Below are positions 39,256 through 47,739 of a stretch of DNA of 64,000 bases, one piece after another. Below the pieces are notes generated by a model. It was given only the letters and a program-made list of their open reading frames with translations, made no database searches and had not been told where the DNA came from. Source of the DNA: Lutimonas saemankumensis (GTDB taxonomy: Bacteria; Bacteroidota; Bacteroidia; Flavobacteriales; Flavobacteriaceae); contig NZ_JAIUZR010000004.1 of NCBI RefSeq assembly GCF_020171465.1, forward strand, positions 248,001-312,000, written 5' to 3'. The position numbers and the translations under genes were made by a program. Within the stretch, counting starts at the first letter, position 1. Every line of letters begins with the position of its first letter.

Positions 39256-40704
39256 TTATAAGTTTTCAACCGGTATACCGTAATAATATTCAAGAAGCTT
39301 GACCCTAAAGATAAAATCATATTTTGCTCTTAGAAAATCTGAATTTGCGGTAACCAGCCTGTTTTTGATCTGACTGAAATCAAATGAATTCAAAACACCC
39401 ACATCAAACCTTTCCTGGGCATATGTAAATGATATTTCTCTGGCTTCAAGGGATCTTTTTGTGGCCTCATACAATTTTAAGGCACCAACAGCATCCGCAT
39501 ATACCTGATGTATAATTCTTTCAAGATCAAGTTCTTCCTGCTCAAGTTGATACTTTTGCTGATCGTAATTGATTTTTGCTTTTCTAACGTTGTTCGAAGC
39601 ATTAAAGCCGTTTAAAATCGGAATCTGCAACGACAATCCAAAAGAACTACCTTTATTTTGATCAAATTGATCGAAGAAATCAAGAGGAGGGCCAGTAACA
39701 GGAGTAAAATTTGGAGCAATAACATTATCACCCGTTGTTTCAACAACCCCGATGACACGTGTCGGGTTGTTAGGGTCAATTTCCGAGCCTGTAATTATAT
39801 CCCTGTTGGAATATCTTGAATTCCAGTTAAAGAACCCCGATAATGTTGGATGCATGGCTCCTTTTGCCAATTTGATATCTTTCTCGGCAATTTCTATATT
39901 GGCCTGAGCCACCTTAATCTCATTTCTTGTTTCCAGGGCTTTCGCATATATTTTATCCACGGAATAATCAGCCAGATTGATCAAAGGCAAGGTTTCTATT
40001 TCTTCATCGGCAATATCAAAGTTTTCATATTCTTCCAATTGCAATAATTGCGCAAGGGCAATCAAGGCCAGCTGTACCCTGTTTTCAGTCACAATAAGAT
40101 TCTGCTCATCGTTGGCAAGTGTAGCTTCAACATCGAGTAAATCTCCTCGTGGCAGTGTTCCGGCTTCAACCAGCTGTTTGGTTCGTTCCAACTGCTCCTG
40201 AGTAATTTCTACCTGCGGAACTGCAACATTAACTGCTTCTTTACTGAACAATACCTCCAGATAGGCATTAATAACATTTAATGATACATCATCCTTGATT
40301 TTGTCCAACTGATACTGGCTGGCCAGAATACTTAATTCTGCTCTTCTCAATTCATTCTGATTCCTTAAACCCCTGTAGATCGCTACCCCAGAGGAGATTC
40401 CACCATTGGTGGTTTGAGTCGTTTGATTAATTAAAACCCCTGTGGTAACATCGGTTGTAAGACCTGAGTTCCATGCAGCCGAACTACTCATATTAAGATT
40501 CGGAATAAAATTCCCTATGGCGCCTCGTTTATCCACCTCGGCCAAAGCAATATTGTTCTCAGACTGCTTTACAGTAATATTATTTTCAAGGGCGTAATTG
40601 ACACATTCTTTCAGTGTCCATTTCTTTACATTTGGGTTTGATTCTTGTGCATAAGCAGAAAAAATAAAGCTCAGCAAAAAAATAAAGCTAAGTGGTGCTT
40701 TCAT
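39256..40704 (-). CDS. TolC-family outer membrane efflux protein
   Basis: A 482-residue outer membrane channel-forming factor. The signal peptide ends SFIFSAYA, and WTLKECVNYALENNITVKQ is the standard first OEP helix. Two OEP repeats of long amphipathic helices follow, with the typical QLVEAGTLPRGDLLDVEATLAN and SFTYAQERFDVGVLNSFDFSQI. No inner-membrane pump or adaptor lies next to it, so the exported substrate is unknown. Confidence 0.9.
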   Translation of the reverse strand: MKAPLSFIFLLSFIFSAYAQESNPNVKKWTLKECVNYALENNITVKQSENNIALAEVDKRGAIGNFIPNLNMSSSAAWNSGLTTDVTTGVLINQTTQTTNGGISSGVAIYRGLRNQNELRRAELSILASQYQLDKIKDDVSLNVINAYLEVLFSKEAVNVAVPQVEITQEQLERTKQLVEAGTLPRGDLLDVEATLANDEQNLIVTENRVQLALIALAQLLQLEEYENFDIADEEIETLPLINLADYSVDKIYAKALETRNEIKVAQANIEIAEKDIKLAKGAMHPTLSGFFNWNSRYSNRDIITGSEIDPNNPTRVIGVVETTGDNVIAPNFTPVTGPPLDFFDQFDQNKGSSFGLSLQIPILNGFNASNNVRKAKINYDQQKYQLEQEELDLERIIHQVYADAVGALKLYEATKRSLEAREISFTYAQERFDVGVLNSFDFSQIKNRLVTANSDFLRAKYDFIFRVKLLEYYYGIPVENL

Positions 40705-40780
40705 ATACGTGAAGTTTCGATATTTTAATTTTGAATATAAGACGAGGTCTTAAAAAATTTGTTACACAATATTTACAAAA

Positions 40781-40993
40781 TTATCCTATCGAGGATTTCT
40801 TCCAATTTCTGTAGAACAAAAACGCTGCCACCACAATAAGTAAATAAGGGAAGGCCATAAGGTATACAATTCCTGAATTTATGCCTTCTGCAACTTCCTC
40901 TCCTCCCTGCTCTACAACAGCCCTGCACATAGCGCATTGAGCAATTGAATCAAAGGAAATCATCAGCATTACAGCAAAAACAATCTTTTTCAT
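40781..40993 (-). CDS. Small membrane protein with CxxC after a cleavable-like helix
   Basis: A 70-residue protein: a hydrophobic N-terminus (MKKIVFAVMLMISFDSIAQ), then CAMCRAVVEQGGEEVAEGIN, then one TM helix (VYLMAFPYLLIVVAAFLFY) and a basic tail. The CxxC would face the periplasm. The pattern recurs in Bacteroidota as an uncharacterised family, often seen near cytochrome oxidase or efflux genes; a metal or redox role is inference. Divergence from neighbours is low and no frame damage is seen. Confidence 0.72.
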   Translation of the reverse strand: MKKIVFAVMLMISFDSIAQCAMCRAVVEQGGEEVAEGINSGIVYLMAFPYLLIVVAAFLFYRNWKKSSIG

Positions 40994-41111
40994 TTTGAAG
41001 AATAAAGCAAGTGACCAGACACAGGTGTATCTATCAAATTATTTAGCTGCAAAAATAAGTCAATGATGGCTTTATGCCAACTTTTTTGAGAATCAATTCA
41101 TATCAATTTTA

Positions 41112-42809
41112 TTATAAAACAGAAGATTCAATCTCAATATCTGCATGTTTCCATGCCTTTTTAAAGGAAATCATAACTTCCTCAGCTTCCTGAATCTTTT
41201 GTTGAGCTTTCAGGCTTTTATGCAGACCCATCAGGGACCAGCCATTCTGACGATAATAGTCAAGGTCTTCCAGATAAACTTTTTCAGCCTCCTCATATTG
41301 CCCATTTCTCATTAAGAGATCCCCAAGAACCTGGCGGGTTGGAACGTACCATACAGACGGCTCGTCATATGGCAACTGATCTTCAAACTCGACAGCAATC
41401 CTTAATTGCTCGATTCCATTCATCAGATCTCCAGATGCCGCAGCTACCTCTCCTGAAAGCACATGGAACGCCACCTTTGAAATATTCTCATGGCCAAGAT
41501 CCTTATCCCTGTTTTCAAGTAACTTAAGCTCCTCTTTAGCTTCTTTCAGGTTCCCTTTTCTGGTAAAGGCAACCCCTCTTGTAAATGTCCAGATCATTTT
41601 AAGATACGTGTATTCATCTCCCGGATCCGGGATGGTTAGAATTTCGTTCCACTTTCCGAACCTCATATAGGCCAGCATCGGGGTCGCTGCAAAATTCTGA
41701 AAGAACTGACCATCATCTAAATTAGATACAGAAACCTTTTCAGCAGTCTTTTTAGCTGCCTCAATGGCAATCGCCTCATTTCCCATCATCGTTGCCGCCG
41801 ACCACAAAAAGTGAATATTATGAGGGTAATAGCCCAAAGGATACTGACCCTGAGCAAAACATTGAGAGATATAATCCTCATCAACAAGTATGGCCGCCTG
41901 ATTCGCTTCAACAGCTTCCTTATAACGGCCGACTCGCATATAAATATGGCCAGGCATATGAACCATATGTCCCGCGCCAGGCATCAGTGCCGCTAATTTT
42001 TCCGCACTTGGAACAGCCAGATCGGGTTTTGGCAATTCAACCATATGTATATAATAATGATGTGTTCCAGGATGAGAAGGGTTTATTTTCATAGCCTTCT
42101 CCAAGGCTTGTTTGGCCTCAGCAATATTTGGGGATGGGTTTCCCTTTTTATCCCAGTAATCCCAGGGTACTGTATTCATTACCGATGCGGCATACAGGGT
42201 AAGAATATCTGCATCTTCAGGAAATTTCTCGGCAACAGTTTTCATGGCTTCCATATAGTTGCTATTGAGCTCTTTTAAATCAGCCAGACTATCCTTGCTA
42301 TATCTGTGCGAAAGTGCCTCAATAAGCGCCATTTCCTTCTTTGATGTACCTTGTTTCTTATTCAATGCTTCCTGAATAGCCTTGTAAGCACTCATCCTTC
42401 GCTCAGCATCCGGAATCTGATCGTTTATGTTAGGCCCAAGTACATAGGCCTGACCCCAATAATTCATGGCCGCCTCCGGATCCAGTCTTTCTGCTTCCAG
42501 GAAAGAACGGTGTGACTCACTATGATTAAACGCAAAAGCAAGATTCAGACCCTGATTAAAAAAAATCTGAGAGGATTTGTTTTTGGTTGTGATCTTAAAT
42601 TCATGGCTCCCAAGATTCTCAAAAAGAGGAGCTATCTGGCGGGTAGAATCGACATCCTCCAAAAGAAAGGTAGACGGAGTGCATTTTATAGGATTCATTC
42701 CGATCTTTTTAACTGTAAGGTTGGAATCTGAAAAACGGATCTTGAAAAATAATACGAGAATAATCAAGCTCGATAAGATAAAAATGTAGAGGTTCAGTTT
42801 GGATTTCAT
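41112..42809 (-). CDS. Membrane-anchored TPR protein
   Basis: A 565-residue protein with one N-terminal TM helix (LYIFILSSLIILVLFF) and several tetratricopeptide-like helix pairs, for example FFNQGLNLAFAFNHSESHRSFLEAERLDPEAAMNYWGQA and the C-terminal repeats after GDLLMRNGQYEEAEKVY. HPGTHHYYIHMVELP and PGAGHMVHMPGHIYMRVGRY are histidine-rich motifs highly conserved in this family, suggestive of a metal site. The function is unassigned. It stands alone between two intergenic stretches. Confidence 0.78.
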   Translation of the reverse strand: MKSKLNLYIFILSSLIILVLFFKIRFSDSNLTVKKIGMNPIKCTPSTFLLEDVDSTRQIAPLFENLGSHEFKITTKNKSSQIFFNQGLNLAFAFNHSESHRSFLEAERLDPEAAMNYWGQAYVLGPNINDQIPDAERRMSAYKAIQEALNKKQGTSKKEMALIEALSHRYSKDSLADLKELNSNYMEAMKTVAEKFPEDADILTLYAASVMNTVPWDYWDKKGNPSPNIAEAKQALEKAMKINPSHPGTHHYYIHMVELPKPDLAVPSAEKLAALMPGAGHMVHMPGHIYMRVGRYKEAVEANQAAILVDEDYISQCFAQGQYPLGYYPHNIHFLWSAATMMGNEAIAIEAAKKTAEKVSVSNLDDGQFFQNFAATPMLAYMRFGKWNEILTIPDPGDEYTYLKMIWTFTRGVAFTRKGNLKEAKEELKLLENRDKDLGHENISKVAFHVLSGEVAAASGDLMNGIEQLRIAVEFEDQLPYDEPSVWYVPTRQVLGDLLMRNGQYEEAEKVYLEDLDYYRQNGWSLMGLHKSLKAQQKIQEAEEVMISFKKAWKHADIEIESSVL

Positions 42810-42961
42810 AATCTTAAAATTGGTAGGTTAAAATTCAATTTTTTAACTTAATAAATATATTGAATCGCTGAATATCAGTCTAATATATACAAAAAATTAA
42901 GCAGAAATGAAAATAAATTCATAAATTGAGGGAAATCAAATCTAATTTAAACCAAACTATT

Positions 42962-43753
42962 ATGAAAAAATTAATGCTAATGACGGCGTTCATCCTGTTC
43001 GCTGTAAATTTAAATGCACAGGATAAACTTTACCTGGTCTTCGAATTTATGAGAGTTGACAACGAACAGGAAAGCAATTATTGGGAAGTGGAAAGCTTTT
43101 GGGAAAAAATTCACGAACAAAGAGTTAAAAACGGAGATATCATTGGATGGGACCTCTGGCAATTAAGGCCCGGTGGAGAAGACCAGCACTATCAGTACAT
43201 GACCGTTAATCTGTATGACGATCCCGTAAAAATGATGAGCAACGCCGGAGATTTCGATGCTGCTTTAAAAGCTGCTTATCCGGATATGTCTGAAGAGGAT
43301 CTTGATAAAATGATGGATAAAACGGTGAAATCAAGGGATCTGGCCGTTCGAATTTACTTAGAACATATTGACGGGACCGATGATAACTTTGAGATGCCCC
43401 TTGGAACCATGGCCTCGATTAATTTTATGAAAGTCGTACCCGGAGGAGCCGGAAGGTATGAAAAAATGGAATCTGAGATATTTAAACCCATGCACCAGGA
43501 AGCTGTGGACAATGGAATACGTTCTTCCTGGGGACTCCTAAGGTACATGTCTCCTTATGGAACAGATACCTATGCCACGCACATTACTGTAGACATGTAT
43601 AAGGACTTTAATCACTACTTCAATCCCCCGGAAACTGCGTCAAGCCCGGAATATACCGAAGAGCAGATGAAAAAAATTAATGAAGGTATTGCCAGCAGAG
43701 ACATGAAATATGGCTATATGGCTACCTTGGTAAAGACACAAAAACGACAATAA
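42962..43753 (+). CDS. Secreted protein with two tandem copies of one domain
   Basis: A 263-residue exported protein from the ATG at 42962, which gives a proper signal peptide (MKKLMLMTAFILFAVNLNAQ). Residues about 22-95 and 135-210 look like diverged copies of one module. Compare VFEFMRVDNE, NGDIIGWDLWQL and YMTVNLYDD with SINFMKVVPG, NGIRSSWGLLRY and HITVDMYKD. The alternation of strand-like and helical segments with aromatic residues resembles dimeric alpha-beta barrel (NIPSNAP/EthD-like) domains; that assignment is inference. No catalytic motif was recognised. Confidence 0.7.
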   Translation: MKKLMLMTAFILFAVNLNAQDKLYLVFEFMRVDNEQESNYWEVESFWEKIHEQRVKNGDIIGWDLWQLRPGGEDQHYQYMTVNLYDDPVKMMSNAGDFDAALKAAYPDMSEEDLDKMMDKTVKSRDLAVRIYLEHIDGTDDNFEMPLGTMASINFMKVVPGGAGRYEKMESEIFKPMHQEAVDNGIRSSWGLLRYMSPYGTDTYATHITVDMYKDFNHYFNPPETASSPEYTEEQMKKINEGIASRDMKYGYMATLVKTQKRQ

Positions 43754-43761
43754 ATAAAAGT

Positions 43762-43793
43762 TGCCGGGTCTTCAGGACCCGGCATTGTTTTTT
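43762..43793 (+). terminator. Terminator after the duplicated-domain gene
   Basis: TGCCGGGTC pairs with GACCCGGCA around a short loop, followed by a T run. Confidence 0.9.
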
Positions 43794-43821
43794 AATCTGT
43801 GGTTAATCTGTAAAGCAGGGT

Positions 43822-44334
43822 TTAATAGTAAGGAGAAATCATAAAGTAAACCACAACGCCGCTAATGGTAACGTAGAGCCAAAGCGGGAACGTTATTCTC
43901 GCAATTTTTTTATGCTTTTCAAAATCTTTGGCAAGTGCCTTTACATAGGTAATCAGGACAAACGGAATGACTGCAATGGAAAGTAAGATATGTGATATCA
44001 AAATAATGAAATAAACATATTTAGAAATTCCCTGCCCCCCATAACTCGTGGAATCCGAGGTCATATGATACAATACATATAACACCAAAAAGAAAACTGA
44101 AAAGGCAATGGCCAGGGTCATTAATTTTTTGTGCAAATCAATATTTCTAACCTTGATGGCCCAAAGGGCCATGACCAAAACAACTGAAGTTACGGCATTT
44201 GTTCCTGCGTAAATGGGTGGTAAAAACACAGGAAGTTCAATGTCCAGTTTCACCCCAAACAGGGCAGCTACAACCAAAGGAATAGCAATGGACAAAATAA
44301 TGATTAATCGGTTGTACTTTTTTGACTCCTCCAT
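43822..44334 (-). CDS. DUF420 membrane protein (CtaM-like)
   Basis: A 170-residue protein with five hydrophobic segments, last gene of the cytochrome oxidase operon and 3 bp after the SCO1 gene. The conserved DUF420 features are LPPIYAGTNAV, a His in NIDLHKKLM, and YHMTSDSTSYGG. A DUF420 protein of Bacillus (CtaM) is needed for heme-A oxidase maturation, and the gene context here agrees. The family role in Bacteroidota is untested. Confidence 0.87.
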   Translation of the reverse strand: MEESKKYNRLIIILSIAIPLVVAALFGVKLDIELPVFLPPIYAGTNAVTSVVLVMALWAIKVRNIDLHKKLMTLAIAFSVFFLVLYVLYHMTSDSTSYGGQGISKYVYFIILISHILLSIAVIPFVLITYVKALAKDFEKHKKIARITFPLWLYVTISGVVVYFMISPYY

Positions 44335-44337
44335 AAC

Positions 44338-44973
44338 TTATTCCTTTAATAAAAGTTTAATATCCTCTTTTATCCACTGGACTTCTTTTTCGTCCAACCC
44401 GTTGTAAAACTTAATAGGATTCTCCATTTCACCATTGATCACGGTTCTTGATCTGATGAAACCATTTTTGTCGATTAGCGCAAACAACCCGGAATGTTCA
44501 AAACCGCCTTCAACATCCTTATTTTCTCCGGCATATAGCTTAAACCCATCATTCGAAAAGGAATAAACCTTTGATTTCTCACCGGTTAAAAAATGCCAGT
44601 TTTTTAACGTTGCTCCTTTCTCTTTGGCATAAATCTTCAGAACTTCGGGGCTGTCTCTTTTGGGATCGATGGAAACCGAGGCGATACCAAAATCAGGGTT
44701 TCCGTAGAATTCGTTCTGGATCTTCACCATGTTCTCATTCATTCGAGGGCAAATGGTAGGACAGGACGTAAAAAAGAATTCAACTACATAAACCTTACCC
44801 TCAAAATCGGCATTGGTGACCCGTTTATTATCCTGGTTTGTAAATTCAAAAGGAGGAACCTGTTCAAATTTCAAAAGCTCATTTCCGCCCATCTTCTTGA
44901 TGATCTTTGGAATGGCCCAGATTCCAAAAATCAATATTACAAAAGCGATTGCGATATAGGAGTTCTTCTTCAT
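44338..44973 (-). CDS. SCO1/SenC copper chaperone
   Basis: Delivers copper to, or reduces, the CuA site of cytochrome oxidase. The 211-residue membrane-anchored thioredoxin fold has TM helix 5-25, the copper motif FFTSCPTICPRM (CxxxC) and the distal ligand His in VEGGFEHSGLFALID. The gene lies between a SCO-like protein lacking the motif and DUF420, in the oxidase operon. Confidence 0.94.
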   Translation of the reverse strand: MKKNSYIAIAFVILIFGIWAIPKIIKKMGGNELLKFEQVPPFEFTNQDNKRVTNADFEGKVYVVEFFFTSCPTICPRMNENMVKIQNEFYGNPDFGIASVSIDPKRDSPEVLKIYAKEKGATLKNWHFLTGEKSKVYSFSNDGFKLYAGENKDVEGGFEHSGLFALIDKNGFIRSRTVINGEMENPIKFYNGLDEKEVQWIKEDIKLLLKE

Positions 44974-44993
44974 TGCTTTCTACATATTTGATT

Positions 44994-45644
44994 CTAGATC
45001 TCTCTCTTATTCTTTTTCAGTGCCAGCCTGTATTCTGCCATGACCACTTTAACATCATCAACCATTTCCTGGTGAACCGTTGCTACAGATTCAGCATTAT
45101 ACCCATACATCAATCCATCTTCACGGGCTTCCTCATCGTTTCTTCCTCTCAGGTTCAATTCTCTATCGATTATAAAAGCATAAGGCGAATACGAATTCTC
45201 GTCCAGGGTATAGGTTGTGGACAAACTTTCGAAGATCTTCTTAACTCTGGACGGATCCGTGAACAAAAAATGCCACTTATCCACGTTATACGTGGCACCC
45301 AGTTCTTTCTTCAACTGGGCAGCATCTTTCTCTGACCCCTTGGGCAAAACCACTACGAATTGAAATCCTTTGAATCCGTAAAAATGTTTATAGATCTTTT
45401 CATTTAAATTCAGGGCGTTGGTTTTATGCTGCAAAAGATCCGATCCAAGGAAACACAAAATGCTGATATTGTTCTTTAAAGTCACCGAATCTTCCCTGGA
45501 AAATTCTGCGACATCCTCTACATCTGTGGTTACAACCGGTAGTTTCGCAAAATTATTGGTACCTGTCAATAAAAAAAGATAGAACAATAATGGTCCGAAA
45601 AACAATATCGATAAAACTAGAGTATTTTTGCCGGGTTTTGACAT
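44994..45644 (-). CDS. SCO-like membrane protein lacking the copper motif
   Basis: A 216-residue protein with an N-terminal TM helix (LVLSILFFGPLLFYLFLL) and a periplasmic domain with the secondary-structure rhythm of a thioredoxin fold: ISILCFLGSD, FQFVVVLPKGSE and SPYAFIIDRELNLRGRND. The position of CxxxC holds only one Cys and the distal His is absent, so it cannot bind copper as SCO1 does. It lies between cytochrome oxidase subunit IV and SCO1. An assembly role is inferred from context. Confidence 0.75.
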   Translation of the reverse strand: MSKPGKNTLVLSILFFGPLLFYLFLLTGTNNFAKLPVVTTDVEDVAEFSREDSVTLKNNISILCFLGSDLLQHKTNALNLNEKIYKHFYGFKGFQFVVVLPKGSEKDAAQLKKELGATYNVDKWHFLFTDPSRVKKIFESLSTTYTLDENSYSPYAFIIDRELNLRGRNDEEAREDGLMYGYNAESVATVHQEMVDDVKVVMAEYRLALKKNKREI

Positions 45645-45711
45645 TGTGCAAAGGTATAAAAAAAGTGTTTTGAAATTTCAAAACACTTGTTATTATCGAT
45701 TCAGTAAATTA

Positions 45712-46059
45712 CTAGTTATAAGACCATCTAGTCAGGCTCTGGTCAATAATGCCCAGGGAATCTCCTTCATAAAGAAGATAAAAGGCCAGATAGGCGATCA
45801 AAAAGACAACAGGCCATACAATAGCTCTTCTGAACCAGGTTTTTTCATCCTTTAAGTGCATAAAGTACCAGGCAATTCCATAGGCTTTGACAAGCGTAAG
45901 GATCAAAAAGATCCAATTCAAAATACTTGTCCCCAAAACCTGTGTCAGGTTCAAAGAATCCGGTTTTACTATACCCAGCCAAACCTCTACGATGGTAACT
46001 ATTGAAAGAAAGCCGAAAACTTTCCAAATTAATGCTGTGTGTGATTTTGCGTGCGACAT
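45712..46059 (-). CDS. Cytochrome c oxidase subunit IV
   Basis: A 115-residue three-helix subunit of the CtaF/CyoD type. TM segments are FLSIVTIVEVWLGIV, ILNWIFLILTLVKAYGIAWYFMHL and VVFLIAYLAFYLLY. KAYGIAWYFMHLKDEK is characteristic, with the conserved FMHL. It follows subunit III (325 aa) after 12 bp. It probably stabilises the oxidase; no catalytic role is expected. Confidence 0.87.
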   Translation of the reverse strand: MSHAKSHTALIWKVFGFLSIVTIVEVWLGIVKPDSLNLTQVLGTSILNWIFLILTLVKAYGIAWYFMHLKDEKTWFRRAIVWPVVFLIAYLAFYLLYEGDSLGIIDQSLTRWSYN

Positions 46060-46071
46060 TTAAGTTTATTT

Positions 46072-47049
46072 TTAGATCAGATAGAAGAATGTGAAAACAA
46101 ATACCCATACAAGGTCTACAAAGTGCCAGTATAAACCAACCTTTTCAACCATTTCATAATGACCTCTTCTTTCATAAGTTCCAATGATCACATTAAAAAA
46201 GATGATGATATTGATAATAATTCCCGAAAATACGTGGAATCCGTGAAATCCTGTAATGAAGAAGAAAAAGTCAGCGAACAAGGTTTTACCATATTCATTC
46301 TCTGTTAGATTAGCACCTTGCACTACTCTTACCGCATTATCAAGATATTTATTTGCTTCTTCCCTCGACACTATTGTCTTTTGCTTTGTGTCCAGATTAA
46401 TAAGTTCAGTCCGCATTGAAATGTCTGAACTGGCAGCAAATCCTTCTTTTACCTGCTGAAGGGTTACAGGTGGAAGCGCTGATTCGTATTCAAACCAAAG
46501 CCCGTTCTCTTTTTTATGCTGTACTCTGTCAGTAGGTGTATCAGAGGCAAAACTCTCCAAAGTCACCTGATGTCCGGAGGCATCAACAAACTGTACGATC
46601 TTTCCATCTTCAAGCTGAAGTGCGCCATAACTACCATTGATAAAGGTCTTCCATTCCCAGGCCTGTGATCCAAGGAAGATCAAACCTCCTATAATGGTCA
46701 GTCCCATATAAACGATAACCTTGTTCTTCTGCATATGCTTACCTGCATCAACCGCCAGCACCATGGTTACCGATGAAAAGATCAGGATGAATGTCATGAA
46801 GGCCACATAGTACATTGGGAAATCTCCGTGAATAAAAGGAATGTGTGTAAAGACCTCATCGGCAATCGGCCAGGAATCTAAAAATTTATAGCGGATCAAT
46901 CCGTATGCACCCAGAAATCCTGAGAAAGTCAGGGCATCGGACATGATGAAGAACCACATCATCATTTTTCCATAACTCGCATCGAATGGTCTACTTCCTC
47001 CTCCGCTCCAAACTCCTCCTTTTGAGGTATCAGCAACTGTTGCCTCCAT
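46072..47049 (-). CDS. Cytochrome c oxidase subunit III with large insertion
   Basis: A 325-residue subunit III. Core motifs are MMMWFFIMSDALTFSGFLGAY, GSQAWEWKTFI, FFITGFHGFHVFSG and VGLYWHFVDLVWVFVFTFFY. Between the third helix and GFHGFHV there is a hydrophilic insertion of roughly 110 residues (about 125-235), absent from the 186-residue paralogue upstream. The insert is in frame and continuous, and probably lies outside the membrane. Confidence 0.9.
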   Translation of the reverse strand: MEATVADTSKGGVWSGGGSRPFDASYGKMMMWFFIMSDALTFSGFLGAYGLIRYKFLDSWPIADEVFTHIPFIHGDFPMYYVAFMTFILIFSSVTMVLAVDAGKHMQKNKVIVYMGLTIIGGLIFLGSQAWEWKTFINGSYGALQLEDGKIVQFVDASGHQVTLESFASDTPTDRVQHKKENGLWFEYESALPPVTLQQVKEGFAASSDISMRTELINLDTKQKTIVSREEANKYLDNAVRVVQGANLTENEYGKTLFADFFFFITGFHGFHVFSGIIINIIIFFNVIIGTYERRGHYEMVEKVGLYWHFVDLVWVFVFTFFYLI

Positions 47050-47175
47050 ATAAAAAGTTTAATTTAATTGATCTTATACAATCTGAAAAAAACTGACATT
47101 TATCATGTTTTCTCCGGTGCAGCAAAAATATAAAAATAATTGATAAATAGAATTAATAAGCCAAAAATGTTGGTG

Positions 47176-47736
47176 CTATCGGATAAAATAGAAAAAGATG
47201 AACAGATATATCCATAAGGCATCCACAAAGTGCCAGAAAATCGCACTTAAAGACATGCCCAGATGGCTTTCCGGAGAATATTTACCCCTTATATTTCTAA
47301 AAAGCACCCAGGCCAGAACCAGAATTCCAACAAAAATATGCAGCAGGTGGGTTGCTGTAATGACATAAAGGAACGAAGAAGCCACATTGCTTTGGGGCCC
47401 CGTGGTATACAGTCCAGCATCGATCAGTTCATTAAAACCACTGAATTGAAAGAATACGAATCCCAGTCCCAATAAAAGTGTTACGGCCAATAAAAGTGTT
47501 GTTTTGGATTGAGAACCAGACATCAAGGCTCTTTTGGCCAATACAAAAGAGATACTGCTCAAAACGATTAAGATGGTACTGATATAAAAGGAACCCGGTA
47601 AATCAAAACTAACCCAATCCTCTCTTCCTTTACTTACTACATAGGCACTTGTCAGACCCGCAAACATCATGGTCATACTGATCATCGATATCCACAACAT
47701 CTGCTTATATGACTTTTCTCTCGTTTTTTGTTCCAT
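47176..47736 (-). CDS. Cytochrome c oxidase subunit III (short paralogue)
   Basis: A 186-residue subunit III family protein with five hydrophobic helices. Motifs: MLWISMISMTMMFAGLTSAY, ITATHLLHIFVGIL and MSLSAIFWHFVDALWIYLFIFFYFIR. It comes 3 bp after ctaB and 126 bp before the longer subunit III. Two subunit III proteins in one operon are usual in Flavobacteriia. Both probably belong to one caa3/cbb-like A-family oxidase whose subunits I and II lie elsewhere. Confidence 0.9.
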   Translation of the reverse strand: MEQKTREKSYKQMLWISMISMTMMFAGLTSAYVVSKGREDWVSFDLPGSFYISTILIVLSSISFVLAKRALMSGSQSKTTLLLAVTLLLGLGFVFFQFSGFNELIDAGLYTTGPQSNVASSFLYVITATHLLHIFVGILVLAWVLFRNIRGKYSPESHLGMSLSAIFWHFVDALWIYLFIFFYFIR

Positions 47737-47739
47737 GGT

